Source: Branchipolynoe longqiensis
Lineage: Eukaryota; Annelida; Polychaeta; Phyllodocida; Polynoidae
Length of the DNA: 64,000 nt
Direction: 5' to 3'
Assembly: GCA_030323885.1 (NCBI GenBank)
Contig: CM059186.1
Location: 150,634,407 to 150,698,406, forward strand
In this document: positions 55,300-64,000 of the stretch, in pieces
Layout of the letters: each line of letters starts with the position of its first letter
How positions within the stretch are numbered: the stretch's first letter is position 1
Translations under genes and position numbers: made by a program
Notes under the pieces: model-generated
The model's input: only the letters and a program-made list of their open reading frames with translations
Database searches by the model: none
What the model was told of the DNA's origin: nothing

Positions 55300-55490
55300 C
55301 TATGCAATTTTGAAATTCCGCATTCCAATGGTTTTGAGTTTCTGCCATATTATTTTATATCAATTATATTAGGCTGATCGTTATGGTCTACTTTAATTTA
55401 GTTTGAGGTCATTTTTATTTTCAGGGGTTAACCTAGGAAATATTTAAAGCTTTATGAGTGCACCAATATCTAAGTTGGATATATAGACCC
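55300..55490 (-). mobile_element. TTAA MITE copy 11, truncated, minus strand
   Basis: GCATTCCAATGGTTTTGAGT to GTGCACCAATATCTAAGTTG; ends before the expected left part of the family. Confidence 0.75.
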
Positions 55491-55556
55491 CTTTCAATGT
55501 TTACAAACATCGTGTATGTACGCGCAGCTTGGCTGCAGAACGAAGGCACACTGCCA

Positions 55557-56170
55557 TTGAGTTTGCTAATACGCGCAGTGCAGAACATTAGTTTTATTCA
55601 AAATTAATACAAATCCAGAACCAGAACCTTATCAATTTAATATAATCTGTTTGTTCAGCATGTTATCTGTTTGTGTGCCAAGCGGTTTGATTCTAGGTCG
55701 TGTGGTTTTAGAGATATCACTTTTTCTGTATGAAGATTGCTCACAGCCATTGACAATGCATTGAGTTTGCCGATATGCGCAGTGCAAAACGTTAGGTTTA
55801 TTCAAAATTAAAAGAAATCCAGAACCCAAAACTTATAAATTAAAAATAATCTGTTTATTAAGCATGTTATCTGTTTGTGTGCGAATCGGTTGGTTTCTAG
55901 GTGGTGTGGTTTTAGAGATGTTTCACTTTTTCTGTAAGAAGATTGTTCACAGCCATTGACAATGCATTGAGTTTGCTGATACGCGCAGTGCAAAATGTCA
56001 ATTTGATTCAAAATGAATAGAAATGCAGCACCTGGACCTTATAAATTTAATATAATCTGGTTTTTAAACATGTTATCTGTTTGTTTGCCAAGCGGTTTGT
56101 GTCTAGGTGGTGTGGTTTTAGAGATATTTAACTTTTTATGTATGAAGATTGCTCATAGCCATTGAATTTG
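55557..56170 (+). repeat. Tandem repeat, three units of about 205 bp
   Basis: Units start at TTGAGTTTGC at 55557, 55761 and 55967, with a partial fourth at 56163. All contain 'CATGTTATCTGTTTGTGTGC', 'GTGTGGTTTTAGAGAT' and 'GAAGATTGCTCACAGCCATT'. Unit divergence is moderate. No coding potential. Confidence 0.92.
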
Positions 56171-56314
56171 CAGTGTGACAGTGTGTCGTCCTGCACCCAA
56201 GCAGCGTGTGCACTGACCTAAATACCCATACTGACGTCATATGAAATAGGTCTATAGGATTAAAATCTAGGTCAATGTTTCATTTTAAATAAATTGATGT
56301 ATTCATAGAACGGT

Positions 56315-56620
56315 GCAGCTACAAGTATCTCGATTTGATTCTACATATCTAACTTAGATACTGGTGCACTTGTTAAGCATTTGTCACAACATAGAAGGGA
56401 ATACTGAGACAATTGATTAGAACCTATTACTGCAGAAACCTATGGTGTCAGAGTTTTGGCAGGCTTGCCAAAACTAATTTGGCATGTTTACACTTCAAAT
56501 ATCTCAAAAGTGAACTATTTAAAATAAAAGTTACTTCAAACTAAAGTAAGGTAGATTATAACGATCACCCTAATATGTTTATCTCAGAAAATGACAGAAA
56601 CTCAAAACCCATTGGATTGT
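56315..56620 (+). mobile_element. TTAA MITE copy 12
   Basis: Left end decayed (GTGCAGCTACAAGTATC). Interior full, right end CCCATTGGATTGTGCAAATC. Confidence 0.8.
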
Positions 56621-57112
56621 GCAAATCTGCTAAGAGAAATGACTGCGAATTGTTGAGAAGACGCCGCCATGAGGTGTTTGACCACCGTCGGTCTGGTTTA
56701 TGCTGCGCTTAACTGCCCATTATATTAGGTCTCTGCCTCCCCTGCCACCCTGCCCCTACCGGCCGCCCCATGAACTCGCCCAGCCACATATAGCGGCCAG
56801 TTGGTGCAGAATGCTACTTACACAAGTTGCACTACAGTCGACCCTTCACAATAACGCAGCCCTGTGATATTTATACACACACATACACTCACACCCAACC
56901 CCCACCACACACACGCACACACGCACACATGCACACTCCACACCCCACACACCAACTTCGGCATTCTGTATTGTTCTGTTGCTCCTGTGAGAATGAATTG
57001 TTTCTTATCATATTGAAGTCAGGTACCTTTATTCTGTAACATTAGGCTGGGGAGGAACTAACAAATAGGATTGACATAGTTCTTTTTGTTTAATTTGCAT
57101 AGTCCTAAATCT
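56621..57112. other. No gene; CA-rich run at 56870-56950
   Basis: Unrecognised sequence before a SINE. Confidence 0.4.
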
Positions 57113-57126
57113 CCATAGTCCATTGG

Positions 57127-57472
57127 GACCAGACGGGATGGCCGAATGAGTTAGAGCATCCGTCTCCCGTGCTGGTAGATCGTGGGGTCGTGGGTTCGAG
57201 TCCCGCTTGAGTCAAACCAATGACTTTAAAATTGATACTTGTCGCTTCCTAGCCAGGCACTCGGCATTGTTAGGATAGGGCAAGGACTGGTGTGCTCAGT
57301 GTCAGGATAATGTGACTGAGTGGGATACCAGGTCATGGTGCCGGCGGCCTGGTTTTCCAGTGGGACAGCACTATAAAGTCACCATGAGTGCGCACTGTCA
57401 CAAGTCGGTACCCGTCCTGATATGACCTTAGATGTTGCTAGGATGTAAAACAACAACAAACAAACAAACAAA
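57127..57472 (+). mobile_element. tRNA-derived SINE (family 1), full length, clean target duplication
   Basis: Best-preserved copy in the window: head CCAGACGGGATGGCCGAATG, A-box-like GGCCGAATGAGTTAGAGC, B box GGGTTCGAGTCC, intact body, and tail (CAAA)n. Direct repeats CCATAGTCCATTGG at 57113-57126 and 57473-57486 show L1-style target-primed insertion by a partner LINE. Confidence 0.97.
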
Positions 57473-57579
57473 CCATAGTCCATTGGTCAGCTTGGAGGGT
57501 ATATAGCCGGTGGCAGAGGTTCCAGAAGCCAGTTGGTCACCTCTGTCACCCCTGTCACTGACCAATGCACCACAATTGA

Positions 57580-58008
57580 AGGCCCTGTCACACTACGTTT
57601 GGCGCGACGTCTTCATATAACCTTAAATGTTGCTAGGGCGTAAAACAAAAACGCCCCATTTTGCCGCAACGTGTGGACACGACCCGCCCGCACGCACGCC
57701 GTCTGCCTAGCGTTCCCATAACGTTATTCCGGCGCGTCCAACGGAACTCGACGTCAGCCTAACGTCCTTACCCATATATTTGAACGCGCTGCCGGCCGTT
57801 GTTTTTTTTTTGACATGCTTAAAACCTTGGGCGACCAATAGCGCGCCGGCGTTCTGCGCCGACCATCAACGTCAAGGATAGTGTACCGACGTGTACCGAC
57901 GCGCGCTTAACGCGCCACCAGCGTGTCTCGATATTTCACTAATTATCGCCCAAAATCAAGACATGTTGACGGGTCGCCGGCGAGAAGTGTCATAGTGTGA
58001 CAGGGCCT
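57580..58008. mobile_element. GGCCCTGTCACAC-type MITE, complete
   Basis: AGGCCCTGTCACACTACG at the left and CATAGTGTGACAGGGCCT at the right, flanked by TTGA. The interior is GC-rich with many CGCG/GTCGG palindromes and is unrelated to the interiors at 54638 and 59337. It also carries a SINE tail fragment (CCTTAAATGTTGCTAGGGCG) near 57622. Confidence 0.88.
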
Positions 58009-58440
58009 TGACACAGACTCAGGTGCATTCCAGGAAGCTCCACCAGTACCAATCAATACCTTCTAAAACGTTCCCAGAATAATATTTGCATAAGATACCT
58101 CATACCACACAAAGGTATAAACAAATTGTCGAGTTCTTCAAGAAACACTAGACCTTATCAGCAATGATGGAAATTATCGGGATTGTTATTCCCGGTAGAC
58201 TGCCAGTGAGAAAATATGAGAGGACGAGAGAATTCCTGAGGGTGTGGAATGGTGCCATCTGCCATTAAAATGTTGCAATGTGGTTGTGTGTGTTTGTGTG
58301 TGTGGTGTTCTATTTGTATGTCAAATGATTTCATAGTTATCCATTAATATATTACGTCGCAAAGATAAGGGATTAGTGGGCGAAGGGAGATAGCAATATC
58401 AGCCATAGATTGTCGTCTGGGTTGTGCTTATTACAGCGCT
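58009..58440. other. No recognisable feature
   Basis: Unique sequence between a MITE and a SINE. Confidence 0.4.
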
Positions 58441-58453
58441 TCTCATACTCAGT

Positions 58454-58738
58454 GGTCGTGGGTTCGAGTCCCGGTCGAGTCAAACCAATGACTTTAAAAT
58501 TGATACTTGTCGCTTCCTAGCCAGGCGCTCGGCATTATTAGGATATGGCAAGGACTGGTGTGCTCAGTGTCAGGATAATGTGACTGAGTGGGATACCAGG
58601 TCATGGTGCCGGCGGCCTGGTTTCCCAGTGGGACAGCACTATAAAGTCGCCATGAGTGCGCACTGTCACAAGTCGGTACCCATACTGATATGACCTTAGA
58701 TGTTGCTAGGATGTAAAACAACAACAAACAAACAAACT
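58454..58738 (+). mobile_element. tRNA-derived SINE (family 1), 5'-truncated with target duplication
   Basis: Starts inside the head at GGTCGTGGGTTCGAGTCCCG and ends AACAAACAAA. Direct repeats CTCATACTCAGT at 58442-58453 and 58739-58750. The truncation with duplication shows incomplete reverse transcription at insertion. Confidence 0.95.
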
Positions 58739-58844
58739 CTCATACTCAGTAGGCTAAGTCTGGTCTGTAGGTGGTCTGATTGGGGATGTTTTGATCTGAC
58801 GTCACCATAGCAATATGTGACATCATTGTCGCCTTACCATATAT

Positions 58845-59310
58845 TTGTACGATTACTGTAAATCTTCCCCAACCCCCTCCCCAATAGCACAGACACAATA
58901 GCACATTATTTCACAATTACCGTAAATCTTCTTCAACTCACAAACAGCATAGACGCAGTGACACTTACACACAGTAACACTTCAGAAATGCCGTAAATCT
59001 TCATCAACTCACCCAAAGCATGGATGCAAAAGCACTGTATTTCACACAAATACCGTAAATATTCATTGACTATTTCCACGGCACAGACACAGTAGCACAG
59101 TATGCGCAAGATTTGCAGTATTTGTAAAAACAAATACATTAGTCCTTAGCATTGTATTTGACAATAAGCTTCCTCAACCCCCGGACACAGTAGTGCAATA
59201 TTTCACAATTATCGAAAATCTTCAATTCCGCACAGCGCGGACACAGTAGCAGAGTATTTCACAAATACTGTAAATCTTTATTAACTCTTTTACAGAGTAG
59301 ACAGTTATAG
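58845..59310 (+). repeat. About 70-bp degenerate tandem repeat
   Basis: 'ACCGTAAATCTTCTTCAACTC' and 'CACAGACACAGTAGCACA' recur at about 58855, 58920, 58990, 59053, 59215 and 59265. Confidence 0.8.
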
Positions 59311-59336
59311 ACTAGAAAAGACGCATAGTTCCTTAA

Positions 59337-59783
59337 AGCGCCTGTCACACCTTACCGAATTGAGTACCGGACACCGCCAGACAAAGAATTGTCTAGTCCG
59401 GTGCTCTCCGGTGGCAAAGAGTATCAAAATGTACTGAAATGGAGCGTAATTGGGTCAATTGCCGCCGGGTGACCGGACAAGGACCGTACATGTACCGGAC
59501 GAGAACCGGATGAGAACTGGACACGTAACTGATGGGTACCAGACAAAACAGACAAACCGGACACCAACGGATGGGTACCGGACATGTACGGATGGGTACC
59601 GGACATACCGGACAACAACCGGACACGTCAGTCTGGCGGTGTCCGGTAGAAGTTTTGTGCATGTTCAAAACTTGTACCGGACACCGCCGGACACCTCCGG
59701 ATGGGTACCCGACATGTACCGGACATTGCCGTATTTCACCGGACAGTGTCCAGTACCCCAGTCCGGTAAGGTGTGACTGGGCC
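59337..59783. mobile_element. GGCCCTGTCACAC-type MITE with CCGGACA tandem interior, TTAA-flanked
   Basis: The ends AGCGCCTGTCACACCTTACC and GGTAAGGTGTGACTGGGCC are inverted repeats. TTAA at 59333-59336 and 59784-59787 are the probable target duplication. The interior is built from GGATGGGTACCGGACATGTA-type repeats arranged nearly symmetrically. The Gly/Thr-rich frames are artefacts. Confidence 0.85.
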
Positions 59784-59794
59784 TTAACTCATTC

Positions 59795-60222
59795 ACCGCA
59801 GGTGGCATCCTGCTGTGCGGATGCATTAATGCAGGTGGCATCCTGTTATGGACATTCATTAATGGAGCCCTCATCTTGCTACAGAGTGCACAAATGCAGG
59901 TTGTGTCTTGCTGTGGGGTGCATGTGAGGGATTCCTAAATGCTGGTGATGGCCTGCTGTGAGGTATCCCTAAATGCAGGTACTGGCCTGCTGTGGGTTTT
60001 TTTGTTTATAAATGCAGGCTGCGCCCTGCTGTGAGGGATTCCTAAAGGCAGGCAGTGTCCTGTAGTATATATTCTTTAATGCAGGACTCCTCCTGCCTGG
60101 GGATACACAAATGCAGGCTGCGTCCTGCTGTCGGGTGTACACATTCAGGTGGCATCTTTCTGCGGTGATTCATAAATGCAGGCAGTGTCCTTCTGCGGTG
60201 ATTCATTAATGCATCAATAGGT
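59795..60222 (+). repeat. About 35-bp minisatellite, AATGCAGGTGGCATCCTGCT
   Basis: About 12 degenerate units with 'AATGCAGG', 'TGTCCTGCTGTG' and 'GATTCMTAAATGCAGG'. Confidence 0.88.
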
Positions 60223-60635
60223 TAATAACATCTACTAAAAAAATACATATACACATTTTTATTTTTAAAACCTTAGTGACGAAGCGCGCCGAGTTTTGAC
60301 CATGACGTATGCTTCCGGGAGGGTTCGGACATGACGGTCACGTGACGCCTCGACGCAGCGTCCCAAATAGCCCCCTGGCGGCGAAGGGTGGGAGACGCGC
60401 GGCGCGCACGTCTCATGTGTTGGTGTGTTGGTGTGTTGGTGTGTCCATGTGTACCAATACGGGCATTCCGAGATACTCTCCGCTGGTACCTGGGGACGGG
60501 CTGAAGTTGGGACCCAGCGTGTTTACATGCCAGAAGTGAGGGTTGCTGTGATTGAACCACCCACTGTATTTACATGTCGGAATTTGAGGGTTGGTGCCCA
60601 CCCCTCAAAGCCATATCCATCACTACAGGCCCTAT
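60223..60635. other. GC-rich sequence, no gene supported
   Basis: GC-rich stretch at 60290-60410, GTGTTGGT run at 60417-60440, and a small duplication (TTTACATGCCAGAAGTGAGG GTTG / TTTACATGTCGGAATTTGAGG GTTGG). No exon recognised. Confidence 0.4.
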
Positions 60636-60724
60636 TCGTTAAAGGTACATAGTCCGATTAAAATATCAAATTTTCAAAATCAAAATAATTATCTCGGTTT
60701 GATTCTACATATACAAACCATCGG
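60636..60724 (+). mobile_element. TTAA MITE copy 13, internally deleted and interrupted by the LINE
   Basis: TTAAAGGTACATAGTCCGAT through GGTTTGATTCTACATAT, then a jump to ACAAACCATCGGA, the start of the family's right TIR, where LINE sequence begins. Confidence 0.7.
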
Positions 60725-61266
60725 AATTCGGGAACATAACTGTTGAAGGAATAAACCCAGAAGCGGCAGCAACAAGAACGCATAGCTGGGGAATTTCCTT
60801 CCAGGGACACAACAACCCCTACAGCAATCTATATGAGTGCAAAATCCAAGGAAAAGATGGTAAAACCTACAGCTCAGCAGAGCAGTACTACTGCTCGGTT
60901 ATGGCTAAATACCACAATAAGTTCGATATCATGCGACTTATTGAGGCAACGAACAACCCATACACCATCAAGGCTATCGGGAAAAAAGTATGGAGATCGC
61001 CAGAGTGGATAAAAACCAATGAAAAAGTGATGGAGGACATTGTCATGGCCAAATTCACACAAAACAAAGACCTAAAAGAGAAAATCCTGAACGCACCTGG
61101 GAAAGCCTTCAGGGAATGCACGAGATGCCCCTACTGGGGCACAGGATTATTTCTTCAAGATGCAAAGGCAGGAGAAATGATCAAACCGGGATACAGAAAC
61201 AAAATGGGTGAAATCCTCCAAAAAACAAGAGACAACATCCGGGCAAACTGCCAGAAATCAAGGTAA
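60715..61266 (+). CDS. NADAR-domain (YbiA-like) frame in LINE ORF1 position, 5'-incomplete
   Basis: An open frame of 183 codons with no ATG before 60901, which is already inside the domain. The first few codons come from MITE sequence. In order it shows 'ISFQGHNNPYSNLYE', 'GKTYSSAEQYYCSVMAK' (the conserved Ser-x-Glu-x-Tyr-Tyr block), 'NPYTIKAIGKKV', 'WIKTNEKVMEDIVMAKFTQN', 'CPYWGTGLF' (the Trp-Gly-x-Gly block) and 'RNKMGEIL'. These are the successive motifs of the NADAR superfamily (PF08719, bacterial YbiA and RibX relatives), whose characterised members are N-glycosidases acting on riboflavin intermediates or on ADP-ribose-modified substrates. The key Glu and Trp are present, so activity is possible. 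It stops at TAA 61264-61266, embedded in AAG|GTAAGTG, a perfect splice-donor-like sequence. It could instead be a captured host exon. Confidence 0.82.
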   Translation, partial: KPSEFGNITVEGINPEAAATRTHSWGISFQGHNNPYSNLYECKIQGKDGKTYSSAEQYYCSVMAKYHNKFDIMRLIEATNNPYTIKAIGKKVWRSPEWIKTNEKVMEDIVMAKFTQNKDLKEKILNAPGKAFRECTRCPYWGTGLFLQDAKAGEMIKPGYRNKMGEILQKTRDNIRANCQKSR

Positions 61267-61802
61267 GTGCCAAAGTTAATAGAAAAATAGAAACATTGTT
61301 AACAATAATAATAATAAAAATAATATAATAAAACAGGATAAATTAAGCCCAACTGAAGCTTACGCCACACCTGATACGAGGCGGGCGTAAACATAAACGG
61401 AGAAACTTTTACAACACGCCCATAGAATGAGCGAAATTTGTCATTATGCTATAGAAATTTAGAAAATGTACCCAAACTGATCATGTTGAAATGGCTCTGT
61501 TAAGAACCATAACATAATTTGCCACAATAAATCCTTTAATAATTATTCAAAGTCTACCGAATCGGATTATTTTAATTGTAAAATAAAATAATATCAGAAT
61601 ATATATATACTCAGCGGCCACCTTACTAATGCTGCACAGGAAGAGTAATGTGACCGCATGCACTGGCGGCGCAAGCACCAACAGCAAATTAAGGTAGGTG
61701 ACCACATAATGCAGGCTGAGTAGTTTTAAATACAAATCCCAATTCCACACTAAAAACCACCTCCAGCGCAAACAGCTATTTCGACCTGACTGCCGCACAA
61801 AT
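61267..61802 (+). other. Spacer between the NADAR frame and the endonuclease frame
   Basis: About 536 bp, AT-rich, with an (ATA)n run at 61304-61330 and a (TA)n at 61600. No stop-free frame joins the two ORFs. It is probably the inter-ORF region of the element or, if the donor at 61262 is real, an intron-like segment. Confidence 0.5.
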
Positions 61803-63428
61803 ATGGTGGAAGAGATTGATTGTAGACTAGGCAGAGGCATGCATTTTGCCCATCTAAACTGCCAAAGCGCCTACAACAAAATTGACAGCATTAAACTACA
61901 CTTAGATTTCTGTAAATTTGATGTGTTAACACTATCAGAAACATGGTTTCATGAACTGCATAGTGACCAACTACTAGAAATTGGTGGGTACAGGCTTGTG
62001 AGAGAGGATAGAAAAACCCTGACCAATGCACAAATACAAAAGAGGGGTGGAGGAGTTGCAATATACACCAAAAAATACCTAAACTCCGAACATAAGCCAT
62101 TACAAGAAGCAAACAGATCAGACACAAATATTGAACTAGTATGGACACTCATAAAAAATGAAAAACAAGCTAATATAGCTGTAGGGAGTCTATATAGACC
62201 GCCAAATGGAAACATCGAAGACTTCATCGCACAACTGGAGACATCCCTGGAAAGTGTGTCGAAACTGACGAAGGCGGAGATATTCTTACTAGGGGATTTC
62301 AACATAAACTACAAAACAAACAACAAAAACAAACACTCACTAGAGAAATTAATCAAAGGCAGAGGGTTAAAGCAAAAAATGAGTGAGCTAACAAGGCTTG
62401 GAGAAAACAGCTCGATAATAGACCTAATAATAACAGACTCAAATCATACCCACACCTCAGGAACAAGAAACTGGGGCATTAGTGATCATGAATTGATATA
62501 TGTTACTAGAAAGAAAATAAAAACAAAAAACAAAACTACTCCCCGTATGGGTAGATCATACAAAAACTACACAAAAGAGGCACTAGAAACTCATCTGAAA
62601 GAGAAATTTAAATTGCCATTTCCAACTGAGATAGGTGTAAATGACCAATGGAACAATATCATTGGGGAAGTCAGAAAGCATCTGGACACTACCTGCCCAA
62701 TAAAAAAACTTAAAATCAAAAACAACCAAGACCCATGGGTAACCCCAGAATTAATCAACCTAATTATGGACAAATATAAAACAGGCAAATTAGCCAAAGC
62801 AAGCGAGCGACTACTAGACATAGAAAACTACCACAAAGCAAGAAATCGTAGCCAGAAATCAGTGAGAAAAGCCAAAAGATGGTACATTGTCAAACAAGAC
62901 CAGCAATGGGGAAAAAACTCACACAAATTCTGGAACAATGTGAAAATACTTATACCAAATAATAAAAATAAAGAATGGATTACCCTTTACAACAACGAGG
63001 GGGTGGAAATCAGCAACAACGATACTGCTAATATAATGAACAAACATTTTTCAACCATAGGCAATAAACTATCCAAACAATTCAACACAAACTGGACCAC
63101 AAAAGCGCAACAATTAAACACAGACATTGGAGATTGCACAACCACAATAAAAGAGATAAGTGAGCTCATAAAATCAATTGATTGCAACAAGCCTTCGGGC
63201 ATTGAAAATACCTCGAGTATAGTATTGAAAGATGCATTCGGATGCATCCCAGATGTTATATGTGAGATATACAACAAATCGTTCACAGAAGGTACTTATG
63301 TGGACTGCTGGAAACTAGCCAAAGTAACACCGCTCCACAAAGGAGGGGATAAACAGGTACTGGGAAACTATAGACCGATCTCCATACTCCCACTGCCTGG
63401 TAAACTAATGGAAAAAAATAATGCATAG
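61803..63428 (+). pseudogene. LINE ORF2: APE endonuclease and start of RT, ends at a frameshift
   Basis: The 541-codon frame has the complete apurinic-like endonuclease: Asn19 in 'HLNCQSAYNK', Glu46 in 'LSETW', 'GGGVAIY', Tyr131 in 'SLYRPP', Asp165 and Asn167 in 'LLGDFNIN', Asp211 in 'DLIITD', and Asp228-His229 in 'GISDHEL'. This enzyme nicks target DNA to prime reverse transcription. RT begins near residue 495 ('KVTPLHKGGD', 'NYRPISILP'). The frame then ends in the A run at 63412-63418. RT continues in the +1 frame, consistent with one extra A. ATG 61803 is a plausible start because the endonuclease fold begins about 12 residues later. Confidence 0.9.
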
Positions 63429-64000
63429 ACATATTATGGACCACCTAAACGAACACAAAATATTAAACAGTAAACAGGGCGGTTTCAGAAAATACCACTC
63501 GACAATAAAAACAATTGCTAACTTAATAACTGATATTGCAAACAGTATCAATAAAAAGAACCAAGTGGGTGCAGCGTTCATAGACTTCAGCAAAGCGTTT
63601 GACACGGTGGACCACCCTATCCTAAGGAGCAAACTAACCCAAATGGGAATAACGGGAGTAACAGGAAAATGGCTAGCGAGCTATCTAGAAAACAGAAAGC
63701 AATGCACCACAGTAAATGGATCCATATCCAATGAGGAAAAGATAACTTGCGGAGTACCCCAAGGGTCAGTCCTGGGGCCACTTCTCTTCCTAATATATAT
63801 TAACGATCTAAACAACTGGCTAGAAATTGAAAACATCCAACTATATGCAGATGACACCGTGGTATATGCTGCAGGCAAAACAACCGAAGAAATAGAAATG
63901 AAACTGAATCTAACACTAACAAAACTAATCGAGTGGTGCCAACTAAATAGGATAACCATAAACAACAGCAAGTCAAAAGCATTACTATTTGGTACCAGGC
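63418..64000 (+). pseudogene. LINE ORF2: reverse transcriptase continuation, cut by the window edge
   Basis: Open from 63418 to the end of the window in the frame +1 to the endonuclease frame. It includes 'FIDFSKAFDTVDH' (first catalytic Asp), 'GVPQGSVLGPLLFLIYINDL', and 'YADDTVVY' with the paired Asps at 63850-63855, then the 'NNSKSKALLFG' thumb segment. All visible RT catalytic residues are intact, so apart from the single-base shift this copy looks young. The C-terminus and 3' tail are outside the window. Confidence 0.9.

Larger units (their letters stand above)
60725..64000 (+). mobile_element. 5'-truncated LINE with NADAR, APE endonuclease and RT, continuing past the window
   Basis: Three frames on one strand, with the same A-rich codon style: a NADAR domain (60715-61266), an APE-type endonuclease with the start of RT (61803-63428), and RT continuing in the next frame (63418 to the window end). 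The left junction lies in a MITE terminal repeat, and the first frame has no start codon before the domain, so the 5' end of the element is missing. RT motifs suggest the CR1/L2 side of the LINE tree. Confidence 0.85.

Noticed and set aside
60901..61266. Starting the NADAR protein at ATG 60901
   Set aside because: Conserved NADAR motifs (the Ser-x-Glu-x-Tyr-Tyr block and 'NPYSNLYE') lie upstream in the same open frame, so this Met is internal and the real start is missing.

Overview
This is a eukaryotic, intron- and repeat-dominated window. It most likely comes from a marine invertebrate. The evidence for that is a vertebrate-like centrosomal gene split by kilobase introns, a DIRS retrotransposon, an APE-type LINE, tRNA-derived SINEs, many short inverted-repeat DNA elements, and large satellite and microsatellite tracts. 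A lophotrochozoan such as a mollusc is my guess, but no feature settles the phylum. There are no bacterial-style operons. Nearly all long open frames outside the two retroelements are translations of simple repeats.

Host gene. On the plus strand I can place exons of one gene with an FHA domain of the CEP170/CEP170B family: a probable first coding exon at 21774-21839, then exons at 36296-36385, 40737-40815 and 44821-45041, with a weak further candidate at 51856-51929. The intron between 40815 and 44821 has no usable GT-AG solution. It is a textbook U12-type AT-AC intron, with donor ATATCCTTT, branch site CCTTAAC and an AC 3' end, and it splices in frame to restore the Asp of the FHA 'FGYD' segment. 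The exon for the FHA Gly-Arg strand was not found, so the N-terminal half of the model is incomplete.

Retroelements. Positions 3342-8783 hold a nearly complete DIRS element. It has Gag, reverse transcriptase, RNase H, a methyltransferase-like domain and a tyrosine recombinase, inverted terminal repeats, and an internal region complementary to both ends. One frameshift breaks the RT. It is inserted in a TA-rich stretch of a TTAA-flanked MITE. At the right edge (about 60725-64000, running off the window) is a 5'-truncated LINE. Its first visible frame encodes a NADAR (YbiA-like, ADP-ribose-type) domain, followed by an APE endonuclease and a reverse transcriptase. A NADAR frame in the ORF1 position of a LINE is the most unusual thing here.

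Dispersed repeats. About 22 copies of one tRNA-derived SINE occur in both orientations, some with clear target-site duplications. There are about 13 copies of a TTAA MITE, at least ten other TIR-bearing elements (several nested in SINEs or minisatellites), and two further tRNA-derived SINE families.

Satellites. Long tandem tracts are at 13040-13812 (dimeric units), 17460-18600, 18755-21030, 21255-21610 (CGG-rich, just upstream of exon 1), 23916-24140, 31820-33420, 33510-33925, 34555-35010, 36600-37790, 39535-40690, 41600-42310, 42455-43755, 50023-50578, 55557-56170, 58845-59310 and 59795-60222. Transposons have inserted into several of these. Together the repeats make up most of the introns of the FHA gene.
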